Source: Bacillota bacterium (GTDB lineage Bacteria; Bacillota; Limnochordia; Darwinibacteriales; Darwinibacteriaceae). Taken from it: a DNA stretch of 41,564 nt. A program made the position numbers and the translations under genes. Position 1 is the stretch's first letter. Every line of letters starts with the position of its first letter. The stretch covers positions 1 to 41,564 of the forward strand of contig JAKOTU010000041.1 of assembly GCA_029776155.1 (NCBI GenBank), read 5' to 3'. Below are positions 25,851-37,018 of the stretch, one piece after another. A model generated the notes under the pieces. The model was not told the origin of the DNA. It did no database searches and worked only from the letters and a program-made list of their open reading frames with translations.

Positions 25851-28365
25851 CCTGGAAAAATCCCCTTTCCAAACAACGCTTAAGGTACACTGCAGCCTGC
25901 TCGCGTATCTTTGTTATCGTATTATACAAAACTGCTTGCTGCAAGTCTAGCTTGTGCTCGGGCTCCGGCAGATAGAAGATGTTGTCGGCCTGGACCTGCC
26001 ACAACCCCAGTTCAGAGAAGATAGCCAAGGCCGAAGGGAGCAGGCCCCCAAGCCCCACCCCTTCCAGCTTGGCCGCGGCCTCACCCAAGGAAATGGCTCC
26101 GCTTTCGGGACGCAGGAAGGAGTAAACCCGAGCTAAAGCCCTGCGGTCTGGATATTCCTGGTGCAGGTGCACTTGGAGCTCCCGCACTTCTTTGGGACCA
26201 AAGATGGCCACCACTTCGCCGCCTTCTGCCACCAGCGAACACCACAGCATGTGCGTGGCAGGAGTAAGGGGAGGTTCCCACAGCCAGACCGAGGGCCAGC
26301 TGCCCGCAGGCAGTCCAAGCCCTGTGGATACGAGCCAGGTATACGAACCCTGCTCCAGCTCGTCCCGCTCCTCGGGAGTCAGCCACTCATGGGCAAATCC
26401 GATGAGCTCCCCGTCTCTGCCCGCGGCAATGCGCAGCTCCCGGCACACCTCCAAGGCAGAGGCTGCCCTGTTCACCACAATCAAGGTGCGCTGCCCCAGG
26501 CGCCGCTTGAGCAAAACAGCAGCTTTGTCATACGTACCCCGCAGGTCAACGACGCTGTGGCAGGATATGGCCGGCAGTTCCTTTTGATCAAGGAGCAGAG
26601 CTGCGCTCTGCCGGAAGGAAGGCCCCAGGCGCCAGGGATAGCGGTCCACCATCCAGCGGCGCACGAAATCAGCCCGCCTGGGGGCCTCCTGCCAATCCCG
26701 AACCTGGAGCTGCACGGTGCGCCGGCCCTGCCATTCATTAATCTGGGGCACAAAGGCCAAAGCCACCCCTTCCGCGTACCTCTGTACCTCTGCTTCTTCA
26801 GGGCCCACCCCAAAGGCGATGGCGGGCATCTCTTCCACCGTACCGTCATGCACCGCCAGCTGCAGGTGCTGGTTCTCTGCGCCCACCCGGCGGGTGCGCA
26901 GGACAGCTACCTCCGCCTGGAGCAGAGGACCGGGATTACCCAGCCCGTGGGGCTCTAACAAGGCGAGCTCCTCCACCAAGTCCTCGGTGACCTGGGCCAG
27001 CTCCGCCTGCCCATCTACGTACAGTTTCGGGATGTAATCCTCCGGCTGGAGCCGCTGGGCACAGAGCTGCTCAAACAGCTCCTGGAAAGCCTGCAGATTC
27101 TCCCGGGGCAGGCTGAGCCCCGCGGCCATGGCATGGCCGCCAAACCTCGTCAGGAGCGGGGCGCATTCACTTAAGGCTGCAAAGAGATGCAGCCCGGCGA
27201 TGCTGCGGGCGGAAGCTGTTCCCTCCCCGCCCCTGAGACTGATCACAATAGTGGGGCGGTAATAACGCTCAACCAACCGCGAAGCCACAAGCCCAATCAC
27301 ACCTTGGTGCCAGTTCTCGCCCCAGACCACTATCGCGGACCGCTTTTGCAGCTCGTATCTCTCAACTAACTCCACCGCTTCCTGGAAAATGGCCAGTTCA
27401 ACCTGCTGACGCTTGGCGTTTTCCTGGCTCAGTTCCGCCGCCAAGCGCTTGGCCTCCAGTTCATCTTCTGTCAAGAGCAGGCGCACTCCCCTGGTGGAGT
27501 CACCCAGGCGCCCCCCGGCGTTGAGGCGGGGACCCAAGCGAAACCCCAAATCGTAGGCACTAGGCGTCGCCACCTGGGACGCTTCCAGGAGGGCCCGCAG
27601 CCCCACATGCTTGGTGCTGAGCATCTGCTCAAGCCCGCGCCGCACGATGGTGCGGTTTTCCCCCTGCAGGGGCACAAGGTCCGCCACCGTACCCAGGGCA
27701 GCCAAGTCCAAGAGGTCTTCCCAGCCGGGAATACCAAGCCCCTGGGCTAGTTTGAGGGCCACCCCTACACCAGCCAGCTCTTTGAAAGGATAAGAGCACC
27801 CCGGCTGCTTGGGATTGAGCACGGCCAGGGCTGGAGGCGGCTGGGCGCCAGGTTCATGGTGATCAGTGACGATTACATCCAGCCCCCGAGTCTGGGCTTC
27901 TTGCACTTCAGCATGGGAGACGATTCCGCAGTCCACGGAGATGAGCAGGTCGGCCTGGCGGCTCAGGGCAGCCACAGCCTGGGCATTCAAACCGTACCCC
28001 TCGTCAAAGCGATCCGGTACATAATAGGTGATGAGGGTGGGATCCTGGGCCAAACGGCGCAGGGCCCGCACTAAAAGCGCCGTGGCCGTCTGCCCGTCGG
28101 CATCGTAGTCCCCGTACACCACAATCCGCTCCCGTCCGGCGAGGGCCCGCTGAATGCGGTGTACAGCAGCTTCCATTCCCGACATTAAAAAAGGATCCGG
28201 AGTAGCCGCCAGATCGCACTGCAAATACTGTCTCCCCGCCTCCACCGTGGTGATTCCCCGGTTGATCAGGATCTGGGCCACCAGCGGGGTGATGTTCAAC
28301 CCGGCCGCCAGTTCTTGGGCCAGCTTTCCGTGCTGCCGATGCAGAATCCACTGTTTTTTCGCCAT
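25828..28365 (-). CDS. recJ: Single-stranded-DNA-specific exonuclease RecJ (long form)
   Basis: A 5'-3' ssDNA exonuclease of the DHH family, used in repair and recombination. The motifs run in order: VVYGDYDADGQTATALL, ISVDCGIVSHAEV, VIVTDHHEPG, ALGTVADLVPL, then the DHHA1 block with RFGGHAMAAGLSLP, and an OB domain. At 845 aa it carries a C-terminal extension of about 270 residues beyond the nuclease core, as in other Firmicutes RecJ proteins. Clear SD (CTGGAGG). It heads the recJ-apt-rel-dtd run; its promoter region is shared back-to-back with hpt. Confidence 0.95.
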   Translation of the reverse strand: MAKKQWILHRQHGKLAQELAAGLNITPLVAQILINRGITTVEAGRQYLQCDLAATPDPFLMSGMEAAVHRIQRALAGRERIVVYGDYDADGQTATALLVRALRRLAQDPTLITYYVPDRFDEGYGLNAQAVAALSRQADLLISVDCGIVSHAEVQEAQTRGLDVIVTDHHEPGAQPPPALAVLNPKQPGCSYPFKELAGVGVALKLAQGLGIPGWEDLLDLAALGTVADLVPLQGENRTIVRRGLEQMLSTKHVGLRALLEASQVATPSAYDLGFRLGPRLNAGGRLGDSTRGVRLLLTEDELEAKRLAAELSQENAKRQQVELAIFQEAVELVERYELQKRSAIVVWGENWHQGVIGLVASRLVERYYRPTIVISLRGGEGTASARSIAGLHLFAALSECAPLLTRFGGHAMAAGLSLPRENLQAFQELFEQLCAQRLQPEDYIPKLYVDGQAELAQVTEDLVEELALLEPHGLGNPGPLLQAEVAVLRTRRVGAENQHLQLAVHDGTVEEMPAIAFGVGPEEAEVQRYAEGVALAFVPQINEWQGRRTVQLQVRDWQEAPRRADFVRRWMVDRYPWRLGPSFRQSAALLLDQKELPAISCHSVVDLRGTYDKAAVLLKRRLGQRTLIVVNRAASALEVCRELRIAAGRDGELIGFAHEWLTPEERDELEQGSYTWLVSTGLGLPAGSWPSVWLWEPPLTPATHMLWCSLVAEGGEVVAIFGPKEVRELQVHLHQEYPDRRALARVYSFLRPESGAISLGEAAAKLEGVGLGGLLPSALAIFSELGLWQVQADNIFYLPEPEHKLDLQQAVLYNTITKIREQAAVYLKRCLERGFFQDGLTREN

Positions 28366-28427
28366 AGGCAGTCCTCCAGATCAAGTAGTTCGACGGCTTG
28401 CAAAGGACCTCCTACCTGGAGCCCCCC

Positions 28428-28456
28428 TTGACCGTCTATAACCATAATAGTATCAT
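28428..28456 (+). promoter_or_regulatory. Promoter of hpt
   Basis: TTGACC (28428-28433) and TATCAT (28451-28456) on the plus strand are 17 nt apart. The predicted start near 28463 leaves only about 8 nt before the first ATG of hpt. Confidence 0.65.
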
Positions 28457-28470
28457 TAATAGAAAAACGA

Positions 28471-29025
28471 ATGGCGGTGGAACCGGTGGAGCTAGTCGAT
28501 CGCATCATCATCAGTGAAGAAGACATTCAAAGGCGAGTGCGCGAGCTGGGGGCAGCCATTTCCCAGGACTATGCCGGAAAGACTATTACCCTGCTCTGCG
28601 TGCTCAAAGGCGGGCTCATGTTCCTTTGTGACCTGGCCAAACACATCACGGTACCTGTGGCCTACGATTTTATGTCCGTGTCCAGTTATGGAGATGCCAC
28701 CGAATCATCGGGCGTGGTGCGCATTGTGAAGGACCTGGAAGAAAGCATTGAGGGCAAACACGTCCTCATTGTGGAGGACATTATCGACACTGGGCTCACC
28801 CTCAGCTATCTTGTGAACAACCTGCACAGCAGGAATCCTGCTTCCCTGCGCATCTGCACGCTGCTGAACAAGCCGTCCAACCGCCGCGTGGACATCCCCA
28901 TCGACTATGTGGGCTTTGAAGTGCCCAATGAATTTCTGGTGGGTTACGGGCTTGATTTCAAACAGCTGTACCGCAATATTCCCTTCATTTTTGTGCCCAG
29001 AAAGGAGTTCATCCAAGAGGCTTAA
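28471..29025 (+). CDS. hpt: Hypoxanthine phosphoribosyltransferase
   Basis: A 184-aa purine salvage enzyme converting hypoxanthine or guanine to IMP or GMP. It has ISEEDIQRRVRELG, LLCVLKGGLMFLCDL, FMSVSSYG, the PRPP motif VLIVEDIIDTGLTL and the closing VGYGLDFKQLYRNIPFI. It stands alone on the plus strand between recJ and a convergent HD gene. No SD precedes the ATG and the predicted transcript start is very close, so the mRNA may be nearly leaderless; in-frame GTG codons at 28477 and 28486 are other possible starts. Confidence 0.95.
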   Translation: MAVEPVELVDRIIISEEDIQRRVRELGAAISQDYAGKTITLLCVLKGGLMFLCDLAKHITVPVAYDFMSVSSYGDATESSGVVRIVKDLEESIEGKHVLIVEDIIDTGLTLSYLVNNLHSRNPASLRICTLLNKPSNRRVDIPIDYVGFEVPNEFLVGYGLDFKQLYRNIPFIFVPRKEFIQEA

Positions 29026-29029
29026 ATGA

Positions 29030-29057
29030 AACTGGCGCTTGCCTTCCAGCGCCAGTT
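29030..29057. terminator. Bidirectional terminator between hpt and the HD gene
   Basis: AACTGGCGC (29030-29038) and GCGCCAGTT (29049-29057) make a 9-bp perfect stem with a 10-nt loop. A T-rich run follows on the plus strand (TTCTTTCTT) and a shorter one on the minus strand. It starts 5 nt after the hpt stop and lies 25 nt beyond the stop of the convergent HD gene. Confidence 0.85.
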
Positions 29058-29081
29058 CTTTCTTCGCCTGAAATCCCCGCC

Positions 29082-29744
29082 CTACAGCAGGAGCACATCG
29101 TTGATCCTCAGCTTAAACTGGCAGCCCAGGTAAGCAGCTGCCCGGCGGCACATGAGCATGCGCTCCAGGAAGATTTCAAAGTAGTCCATAATGGGCGTGT
29201 ATTCTGTTTCAATGGTTATATTCAAGGTGATCAGGCGCTCCTTTTCGTCTACATCCAAAAAAGACCTGTTCACCGCGTAGTTCACCCGATCATGGATGTC
29301 AAAGGTGGAGATTTCGGGATTGCGCACCCTGGTACGGTGCACATCAGACTTATCGGCCAAAATCAAGGCCGCGGCCACTGCATTCACCGGCTCGCCCACC
29401 TCCTCCTCGTGGTTGCCCACCGCGCTGAGCACCAACGCCACCTCCTGGGGCGGCATGCCCAGTTCTCTGAGGATGGGTTCCACTAAAAGGGCTCCCGCTG
29501 CGCCGTGGTTTACCCGGCCCACGCAGTTGCCCAGATCATGCACGTAGCCCGCGATAGCCGCCAGCTCTGCCAGGCGCGGCTCATAGCATAAGCGCAGCAG
29601 AATCTGGCGGGCGATGGAGGAGACCAGGCCAATATGGCGGAAACCGTGTTCTGTAAAGCCCATGGCCGCTAGATTGGCATCGGCCTGCTCGATATAGGCC
29701 CTGATGGCAGGGTGTTTTTCCAGATGGGCCAATTCAACTGCCAT
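29082..29744 (-). CDS. HD domain phosphohydrolase of unknown substrate
   Basis: A 220-aa protein with HD-type metal ligands: His37-region (EHGFRHIGLV), the His-Asp pair at about 69-70 (GYVHDLGN), GNHEEE near 110 and DKSDVHRTRV further on. It looks like a soluble phosphohydrolase of the broad HD superfamily rather than a GGDEF-type HD-GYP. The C-terminal third (LITLNITIETEYTP) matches no domain I can name. ATG 29744 has GGGAGGCG 7 nt upstream; a GTG two codons earlier sits on the SD. Its start overlaps the P-loop gene by 11 nt. Confidence 0.78.
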   Translation of the reverse strand: MAVELAHLEKHPAIRAYIEQADANLAAMGFTEHGFRHIGLVSSIARQILLRLCYEPRLAELAAIAGYVHDLGNCVGRVNHGAAGALLVEPILRELGMPPQEVALVLSAVGNHEEEVGEPVNAVAAALILADKSDVHRTRVRNPEISTFDIHDRVNYAVNRSFLDVDEKERLITLNITIETEYTPIMDYFEIFLERMLMCRRAAAYLGCQFKLRINDVLLL

Positions 29745-30117
29745 GTTCACGCCTCCCTATTCCCAGTCCTGTTAAGTGCCTGTGGACGAAGCTGACCAGC
29801 TGCTCGGGGGAAAACCCGTCGGTGCGCACCATGAAATCCGCCTGGGACCGGGCATCGGACAGTAGGCGGAGCTGGCGCTGGTAGCGGCGCACTCCCCAGG
29901 AGACCCTTTTCCGGCGCCTAATGGTCTCATAGCTGCATTCCAGGTAGATAAGATAATCGGGATCCAGGCGCTGCCACAGGCGCCTGCTCACCGAATGCTC
30001 CTGGGCAAAGGTGCGCACATTGTAGCCAAGGGCTTTCAGCCCCCGGGACAGAGTGGTCTTGCCCGAGGCGCACACCCCCACGATCACAATTAGCGGATCC
30101 TGCTGCACCCACCTCAC
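29734..30117 (-). CDS. Small P-loop NTPase/kinase-like protein
   Basis: A 127-aa protein with a clean Walker A motif, GVCASGKTT, near residue 14 and a later LIYLECSYETIRRRK strand-helix typical of nucleoside-monophosphate or shikimate-type kinases. The Arg/Lys-rich stretch RRRKRVSWGVRRYQRQ could be a lid or a nucleic-acid contact. It is shorter than known NMP kinases, so the substrate is open. GTG start right after the PP2C gene stop; end overlaps the HD gene. It is clearly made together with both neighbours. Confidence 0.68.
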   Translation of the reverse strand: MRWVQQDPLIVIVGVCASGKTTLSRGLKALGYNVRTFAQEHSVSRRLWQRLDPDYLIYLECSYETIRRRKRVSWGVRRYQRQLRLLSDARSQADFMVRTDGFSPEQLVSFVHRHLTGLGIGRREHGS

Positions 30118-30118
30118 C

Positions 30119-30817
30119 TCACAGCGGATAGGAGGCCGAAATCCTCCTGATCCCCAGCTTGTTTTCGCTTCCCGCCACCTTCAGCACCGCCACCACCATA
30201 TCATCACGGGGCCGGCCCTCCTCCAGATCAAGGGCATGCTCAAGCACCGTATCAGCGAGCTCCCGGGCGGTTAAATCCTTAGTCAAGAGCTGGCACGCCC
30301 ACTCCAGGGAGAAGGACGCGCCCCGGGCGCGTCCGGCATGGATCACTCCGTCGGTAAAGCCCACCAGCACGGTACCCTCGAGCAGCTCCAGATGGGTTAG
30401 GGATGGTTTGAGCAGCCGCCGCACACCGATGGGCTCAACGGGTGCATCTAATACCCGGGCCTGGCCCTGAGCCGCTACCAGCACCGGAGTGTTGGAGTTG
30501 CGGGAGACCACCAGACAGCCGTGGGCTAGGTCCGCCGAGAGCAGAGTAGCCGTGGCAGAGACTTGTCCGTCCCGGAAAGCATAGAGGTGGTCATTGATCA
30601 CCCGCATGACCGCGCCATCCCTGGCGCCATCCTCGATCAACCTGGCTGCCTGGTTGGCGATCATGTGGCTCATGCGCTTAGCAGCCCTGCCATGTCCCTG
30701 GCCATCAATGATGATAATGGAAATCCCCCCACCGGGCCTTTCCACCACTTCCACCGAGTCGCCGCTCACGCCCACCGCGTATTTACCCACTTTGGCCACA
30801 TCAACATGCACTTCCAT
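30119..30817 (-). CDS. SpoIIE/PP2C-type protein phosphatase
   Basis: A 232-aa stand-alone phosphatase domain of the SpoIIE/RsbU/RsbX class. The metal-binding core shows GD at 19-20, IIIIDGQGHG with Asp38, LVGFTDGV with Asp156, and RPRDDMVVAVLKV with Asp205-206. There is no sensor or coiled-coil region, so it is closest in build to RsbX, which dephosphorylates serine or threonine on regulatory proteins; the partner is unknown and no STAS or anti-sigma kinase gene is adjacent. Its stop is 2 nt from the P-loop gene start, so it is co-translated with it. Confidence 0.82.
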   Translation of the reverse strand: MEVHVDVAKVGKYAVGVSGDSVEVVERPGGGISIIIIDGQGHGRAAKRMSHMIANQAARLIEDGARDGAVMRVINDHLYAFRDGQVSATATLLSADLAHGCLVVSRNSNTPVLVAAQGQARVLDAPVEPIGVRRLLKPSLTHLELLEGTVLVGFTDGVIHAGRARGASFSLEWACQLLTKDLTARELADTVLEHALDLEEGRPRDDMVVAVLKVAGSENKLGIRRISASYPL

Positions 30818-30826
30818 GCGATCAAC

Positions 30827-31366
30827 CTAGTTCCATTCAAAGCCGTTGACGGCCCTGATCCAGTATTCGCGGAGATCATCCCTGAATTTATCCGCTTCGA
30901 GGAAATAGGTGAGGTAAACGATATAACCGCCCCTTTGGAAGAACACCGACCGGAACATGACCCGTCTGCCGTTGGCGCCCGTTGCTTCATAGGCGTAGAA
31001 ATGGCATTTCAGGTTGTTGGAGGTGGTGATCTCCTGGTTGGCCAGGATGGTCACATCCTTCAAGAGGGGCTTATAACGCGCCTCGAGGCTGCTGCGCACC
31101 GCTTCCACGTTGCTCCCCGGCTGCCAGTTCACCTCCATGGTGATGGCCCCGTCTTGGAAAGTAATGAGCAGGTTCTGCATGCCGAAGATGGAACGCTCAA
31201 TGTAATTCTGGCCCTTGGAAGGGACAATGACACTAAAGGCGGGATCATCCACCACGTACCACCAATAGCTGGGATGATCATGTAGGTAAAAGGTGCCGGC
31301 CCAAGCCGCCTGAACCGGCAGGAACAGGGCGAAGATGAGTACTCCCACAGTCAATACTCTGCGCAC
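30827..31366 (-). CDS. Secreted protein of unknown function
   Basis: A 179-aa protein with a typical signal peptide (RRVLTVGVLIFALFLPVQAAWA, cleavage expected after AWA). The mature part has a run of strands with WWYVVDDPAFSVIVPSKGQ and a final FRDDLREYWIRAVNGFEW, plus one cysteine. No known domain was recognised. The GTG at 31366, preceded by GGAGGGATC, is preferred over an in-frame ATG seven codons earlier. It begins the group with the PP2C, P-loop and HD genes; the gap to PP2C is only 9 nt. Confidence 0.7.
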   Translation of the reverse strand: MRRVLTVGVLIFALFLPVQAAWAGTFYLHDHPSYWWYVVDDPAFSVIVPSKGQNYIERSIFGMQNLLITFQDGAITMEVNWQPGSNVEAVRSSLEARYKPLLKDVTILANQEITTSNNLKCHFYAYEATGANGRRVMFRSVFFQRGGYIVYLTYFLEADKFRDDLREYWIRAVNGFEWN

Positions 31367-31390
31367 GGCGATCCCTCCTCTGCTCACTAG

Positions 31391-31420
31391 TTTAGAAGAA
31401 AACCACCGAAACGGTGGTTT
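31391..31420 (-). terminator. Terminator after yajC
   Basis: AAACCACCG (31400-31408) pairs with CGGTGGTTT (31412-31420), 9 bp with a 3-nt loop, and is followed on the minus strand by TTCTTCT. It is 22 nt after the yajC stop. Confidence 0.82.
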
Positions 31421-31442
31421 AAGCCAGGGTCTGCGGTACTGC

Positions 31443-31748
31443 TTACTTCAGCACATGGCTGATGCCGCTGCGGGAGAGCTTGATCTCCACTTTATCGGCC
31501 ACTTTCAGCATGACATAATCTTCCTTCAGGCTGATCAACTCGCCGTGGATTCCGCCGATGGTGACCACCTTATCGCCCTTTTTCAGGGAATCGAGCATCG
31601 CCTTTCTTTCCTTCTGCTGCTTCTGCTGGGGGCGCCAGATCATGAAATAGAACATCACGCCCAGCAAAATGATGGGCAGGAACAGGCTGAAGATGCTGGC
31701 CTGCGCCGGCGGCGCTTCCGCTGTCTGTAGGAACATCTGCAAGAACAT
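31443..31748 (-). CDS. yajC: Preprotein translocase subunit YajC
   Basis: A 101-aa single-span membrane protein with the YajC pattern: an N-terminal helix (FSLFLPIILLGVMFYFMIW), RPQQKQQKERKAML, and the soluble part LKKGDKVVTIGGIHGELIS. It helps SecDF and YidC in export. The ATG at 31748, with GGAGGTGA 6 nt upstream, is a better start than the GTG three codons earlier. tgt lies upstream, as usual, but secD and secF are not found downstream. Confidence 0.92.
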   Translation of the reverse strand: MFLQMFLQTAEAPPAQASIFSLFLPIILLGVMFYFMIWRPQQKQQKERKAMLDSLKKGDKVVTIGGIHGELISLKEDYVMLKVADKVEIKLSRSGISHVLK

Positions 31749-31764
31749 CTCTTTCACCTCCCAC

Positions 31765-31776
31765 TAATGCGCATTA
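31765..31776 (-). promoter_or_regulatory. 12-bp perfect palindrome before yajC
   Basis: TAATGCGCATTA is a perfect palindrome 16 nt before the yajC ATG. It overlaps a weak promoter-like pair on the minus strand, TTGGAA (31794-31799) and TAATGC (31771-31776) with 17-nt spacing. It may be an operator or chance. Confidence 0.3.
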
Positions 31777-31811
31777 CCACACTAAATTTCTACTTCCAAA
31801 CCCAGGTTCCT

Positions 31812-33963
<2,152 letters not shown>

Positions 33964-33971
33964 GGATGGAA

Positions 33972-34853
33972 TCAGTAATCTCCTTTAGCTGCTGCAATGG
34001 GAAAACTCACGTTATAAATGCTCGCCGGGGTAGCCTCTCCGGCCTGCCTGGTCCACCTAGCAGGGGTCAGGGCCGGCCTGGGGGGCTCCATCACTTTGGT
34101 AGGCACTGGGCCCGCACTTGCGAGCTGGGTGCTCACCTCTTCAACTACCGGCACATCATCGGTCATGGTCAGCCTAGTTTCAATCTTGAGGGGAACAACG
34201 GGGTTCGCCGGCCTTTGAATGGCCAGGTATCTGCTGGGCACAATACCCGCCAGTCTAGCCTCTGCTTGGAAAGAGCGGGGCACTTCCCAGATGCGCACAT
34301 CAACCAGCTGAGCAGCGCGCAAAGCCTCCACAATCGTCCGCTCTAGATCGGTGTACAGCCCTGCGTTCTTTTCCCTAACCTCAGCTGCGCCGCCATCCTG
34401 CTGGGCGGCTACAGTCACCACCGCCTGTGTACCCCCGGAGCGCGAGGCCAGGGTCAAGATGGCATCACGTACGTTCGTACCCAGTACATCCACGTTTTGT
34501 GCCAGCTCGCGTCCACTGCGGTTGAGTCCTTCCACACCCAAGACCCTGCCATCTGCACTGACAGTCAGTTCAAAACTGGAATCCAAATCAAGAGTGACGG
34601 TGAAGGCGGGCACAGCCGGTTGGGGCACCAGGCGCTCGCTGAGCATAGGCCAGCTGCCCACAAGGGCTAGAAACAGCACCGCGGCCGCAGCCAGCTGCCA
34701 GACACTGAGACGTTCCCTACGGGGAGTGTAGCGGATCTCCTGCCCCACCTGCACATGCTTGCGGAAAGGGACCTTAAGAAACTCCCCTTGAGGAGTGAGG
34801 ATGATCACTTTGCCCTTGGGAGCAATCTCCACAACAATCCCTTTATGTCTCAC
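33972..34853 (-). CDS. rsgI: RsgI-type anti-sigma factor
   Basis: A 293-aa single-pass membrane protein. Residues 3-45 match the RsgI N-terminal domain ([25 protein letters not shown]), which binds SigI in the cytoplasm; the single membrane helix is at about 52-68; and the outer part begins with [23 protein letters not shown], the normal RsgI juxtamembrane domain. In characterised RsgI proteins this domain has an Asn-Pro bond that cleaves itself; here the pair is Asp91-Ser92. No carbohydrate-binding domain follows, only a Pro/Ala-rich tail. GTG start, SD GGAGG, directly downstream of sigI. Confidence 0.86.
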   Translation of the reverse strand: MRHKGIVVEIAPKGKVIILTPQGEFLKVPFRKHVQVGQEIRYTPRRERLSVWQLAAAAVLFLALVGSWPMLSERLVPQPAVPAFTVTLDLDSSFELTVSADGRVLGVEGLNRSGRELAQNVDVLGTNVRDAILTLASRSGGTQAVVTVAAQQDGGAAEVREKNAGLYTDLERTIVEALRAAQLVDVRIWEVPRSFQAEARLAGIVPSRYLAIQRPANPVVPLKIETRLTMTDDVPVVEEVSTQLASAGPVPTKVMEPPRPALTPARWTRQAGEATPASIYNVSFPIAAAKGDY

Positions 34854-34871
34854 CTTCTGTCCACCTCCTTT

Positions 34872-35618
34872 TCACTCTGGACGGTTCAAGTATTCCTGCA
34901 GATGATAGAAATCGCCAATGAGGATCAAAGCCAGGGTGATTATGTACTTTCTCTGCCGCTCCAGAGTCTTGCGGCTCACCTTGACCCTTGATTCCAGCTC
35001 CTTAAGGGGGAGCGACTTCTTGCGGGTGAGATAGGCCAAAAGCTCTGGATCTCCCACCAAGGTCCTGGCTACCTGCAGGGCCCGATCCCGGGCGTCTTGA
35101 TGTTTCGGCGATATTTTAACCAGTTCGGAGAAACGAATGCCGTAGTGGCTGAGCAGCTGGTCCAAGCGGAAGATCTCTTCCCGGCGCTGCTCCGTTTCTT
35201 CTTGAATCTGGAGAACGGTGTGGGCTTCCTTCGATTCAATTCTCTGCAGGATGCCATCCTCATTGTCTTCCGTTTCAAAAGTGGAAAGGGGAATCTCCTC
35301 CGACTTTCTGCTCTGCCGCCGGAAATAATCCACCATACGCCTTTTGACCACTATTTCAGCAAAACTGAGGAAAGAAGCTCCCCCAGCGCTGTCGAAGGAG
35401 TCGATGGCTTCGTTAAATGCGATCATGGCAATACTGGCCTCATCGTCGCGCCCCAGCACAAGGTACTTGCGGCAGCAATTGGACGCCACCCGCAGGTAAA
35501 AAGGGCGGTAATCCTGGAGAAGCTGTTCGCGTGCATTGCCATCGCCGGCCTGGGCCCTAGCTACCAAGTCTGCGAGCTGACCGCGTTCATCTGGTTTATG
35601 GGCATGCGTCGTGGTCAT
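34872..35618 (-). CDS. sigI: RNA polymerase sigma factor SigI
   Basis: A 248-aa sigma-70 family protein of the SigI group: region 2 with NEAIDSFDSAGGASFLSFAEIVVKRRMVDYFRR (given here as two blocks, NEAIDSFDSAGGASFLSFAE and VVKRRMVDYFRR), a variable centre and a C-terminal helix-turn-helix LKELESRVKVSRKTLERQRKYI. SigI controls heat-shock and cell-wall genes in Bacillus and cellulosome genes in Clostridium thermocellum. It is paired with rsgI, as always, and lies at the head of a run to queA-tgt-yajC. SD GGGAGG is present. Only 85 nt separate it from era. Confidence 0.9.
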   Translation of the reverse strand: MTTTHAHKPDERGQLADLVARAQAGDGNAREQLLQDYRPFYLRVASNCCRKYLVLGRDDEASIAMIAFNEAIDSFDSAGGASFLSFAEIVVKRRMVDYFRRQSRKSEEIPLSTFETEDNEDGILQRIESKEAHTVLQIQEETEQRREEIFRLDQLLSHYGIRFSELVKISPKHQDARDRALQVARTLVGDPELLAYLTRKKSLPLKELESRVKVSRKTLERQRKYIITLALILIGDFYHLQEYLNRPE

Positions 35619-35703
35619 GGCTTAACCTCCCTTGACAATTTTCGCTAACTGGCAACTAGGTATGAGGGTTCCCGTCGCGGCTGCCGCCAGGCGCGCCAGG
35701 CAC

Positions 35704-37018
<1,315 letters not shown>

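Noticed and set aside
28296..28526. Minus-strand small gene upstream of recJ with a VIDGQGG-like motif
   Set aside because: It spans the hpt start and promoter and enters the recJ start in another frame; the motif resemblance is short and there is no supporting RBS.
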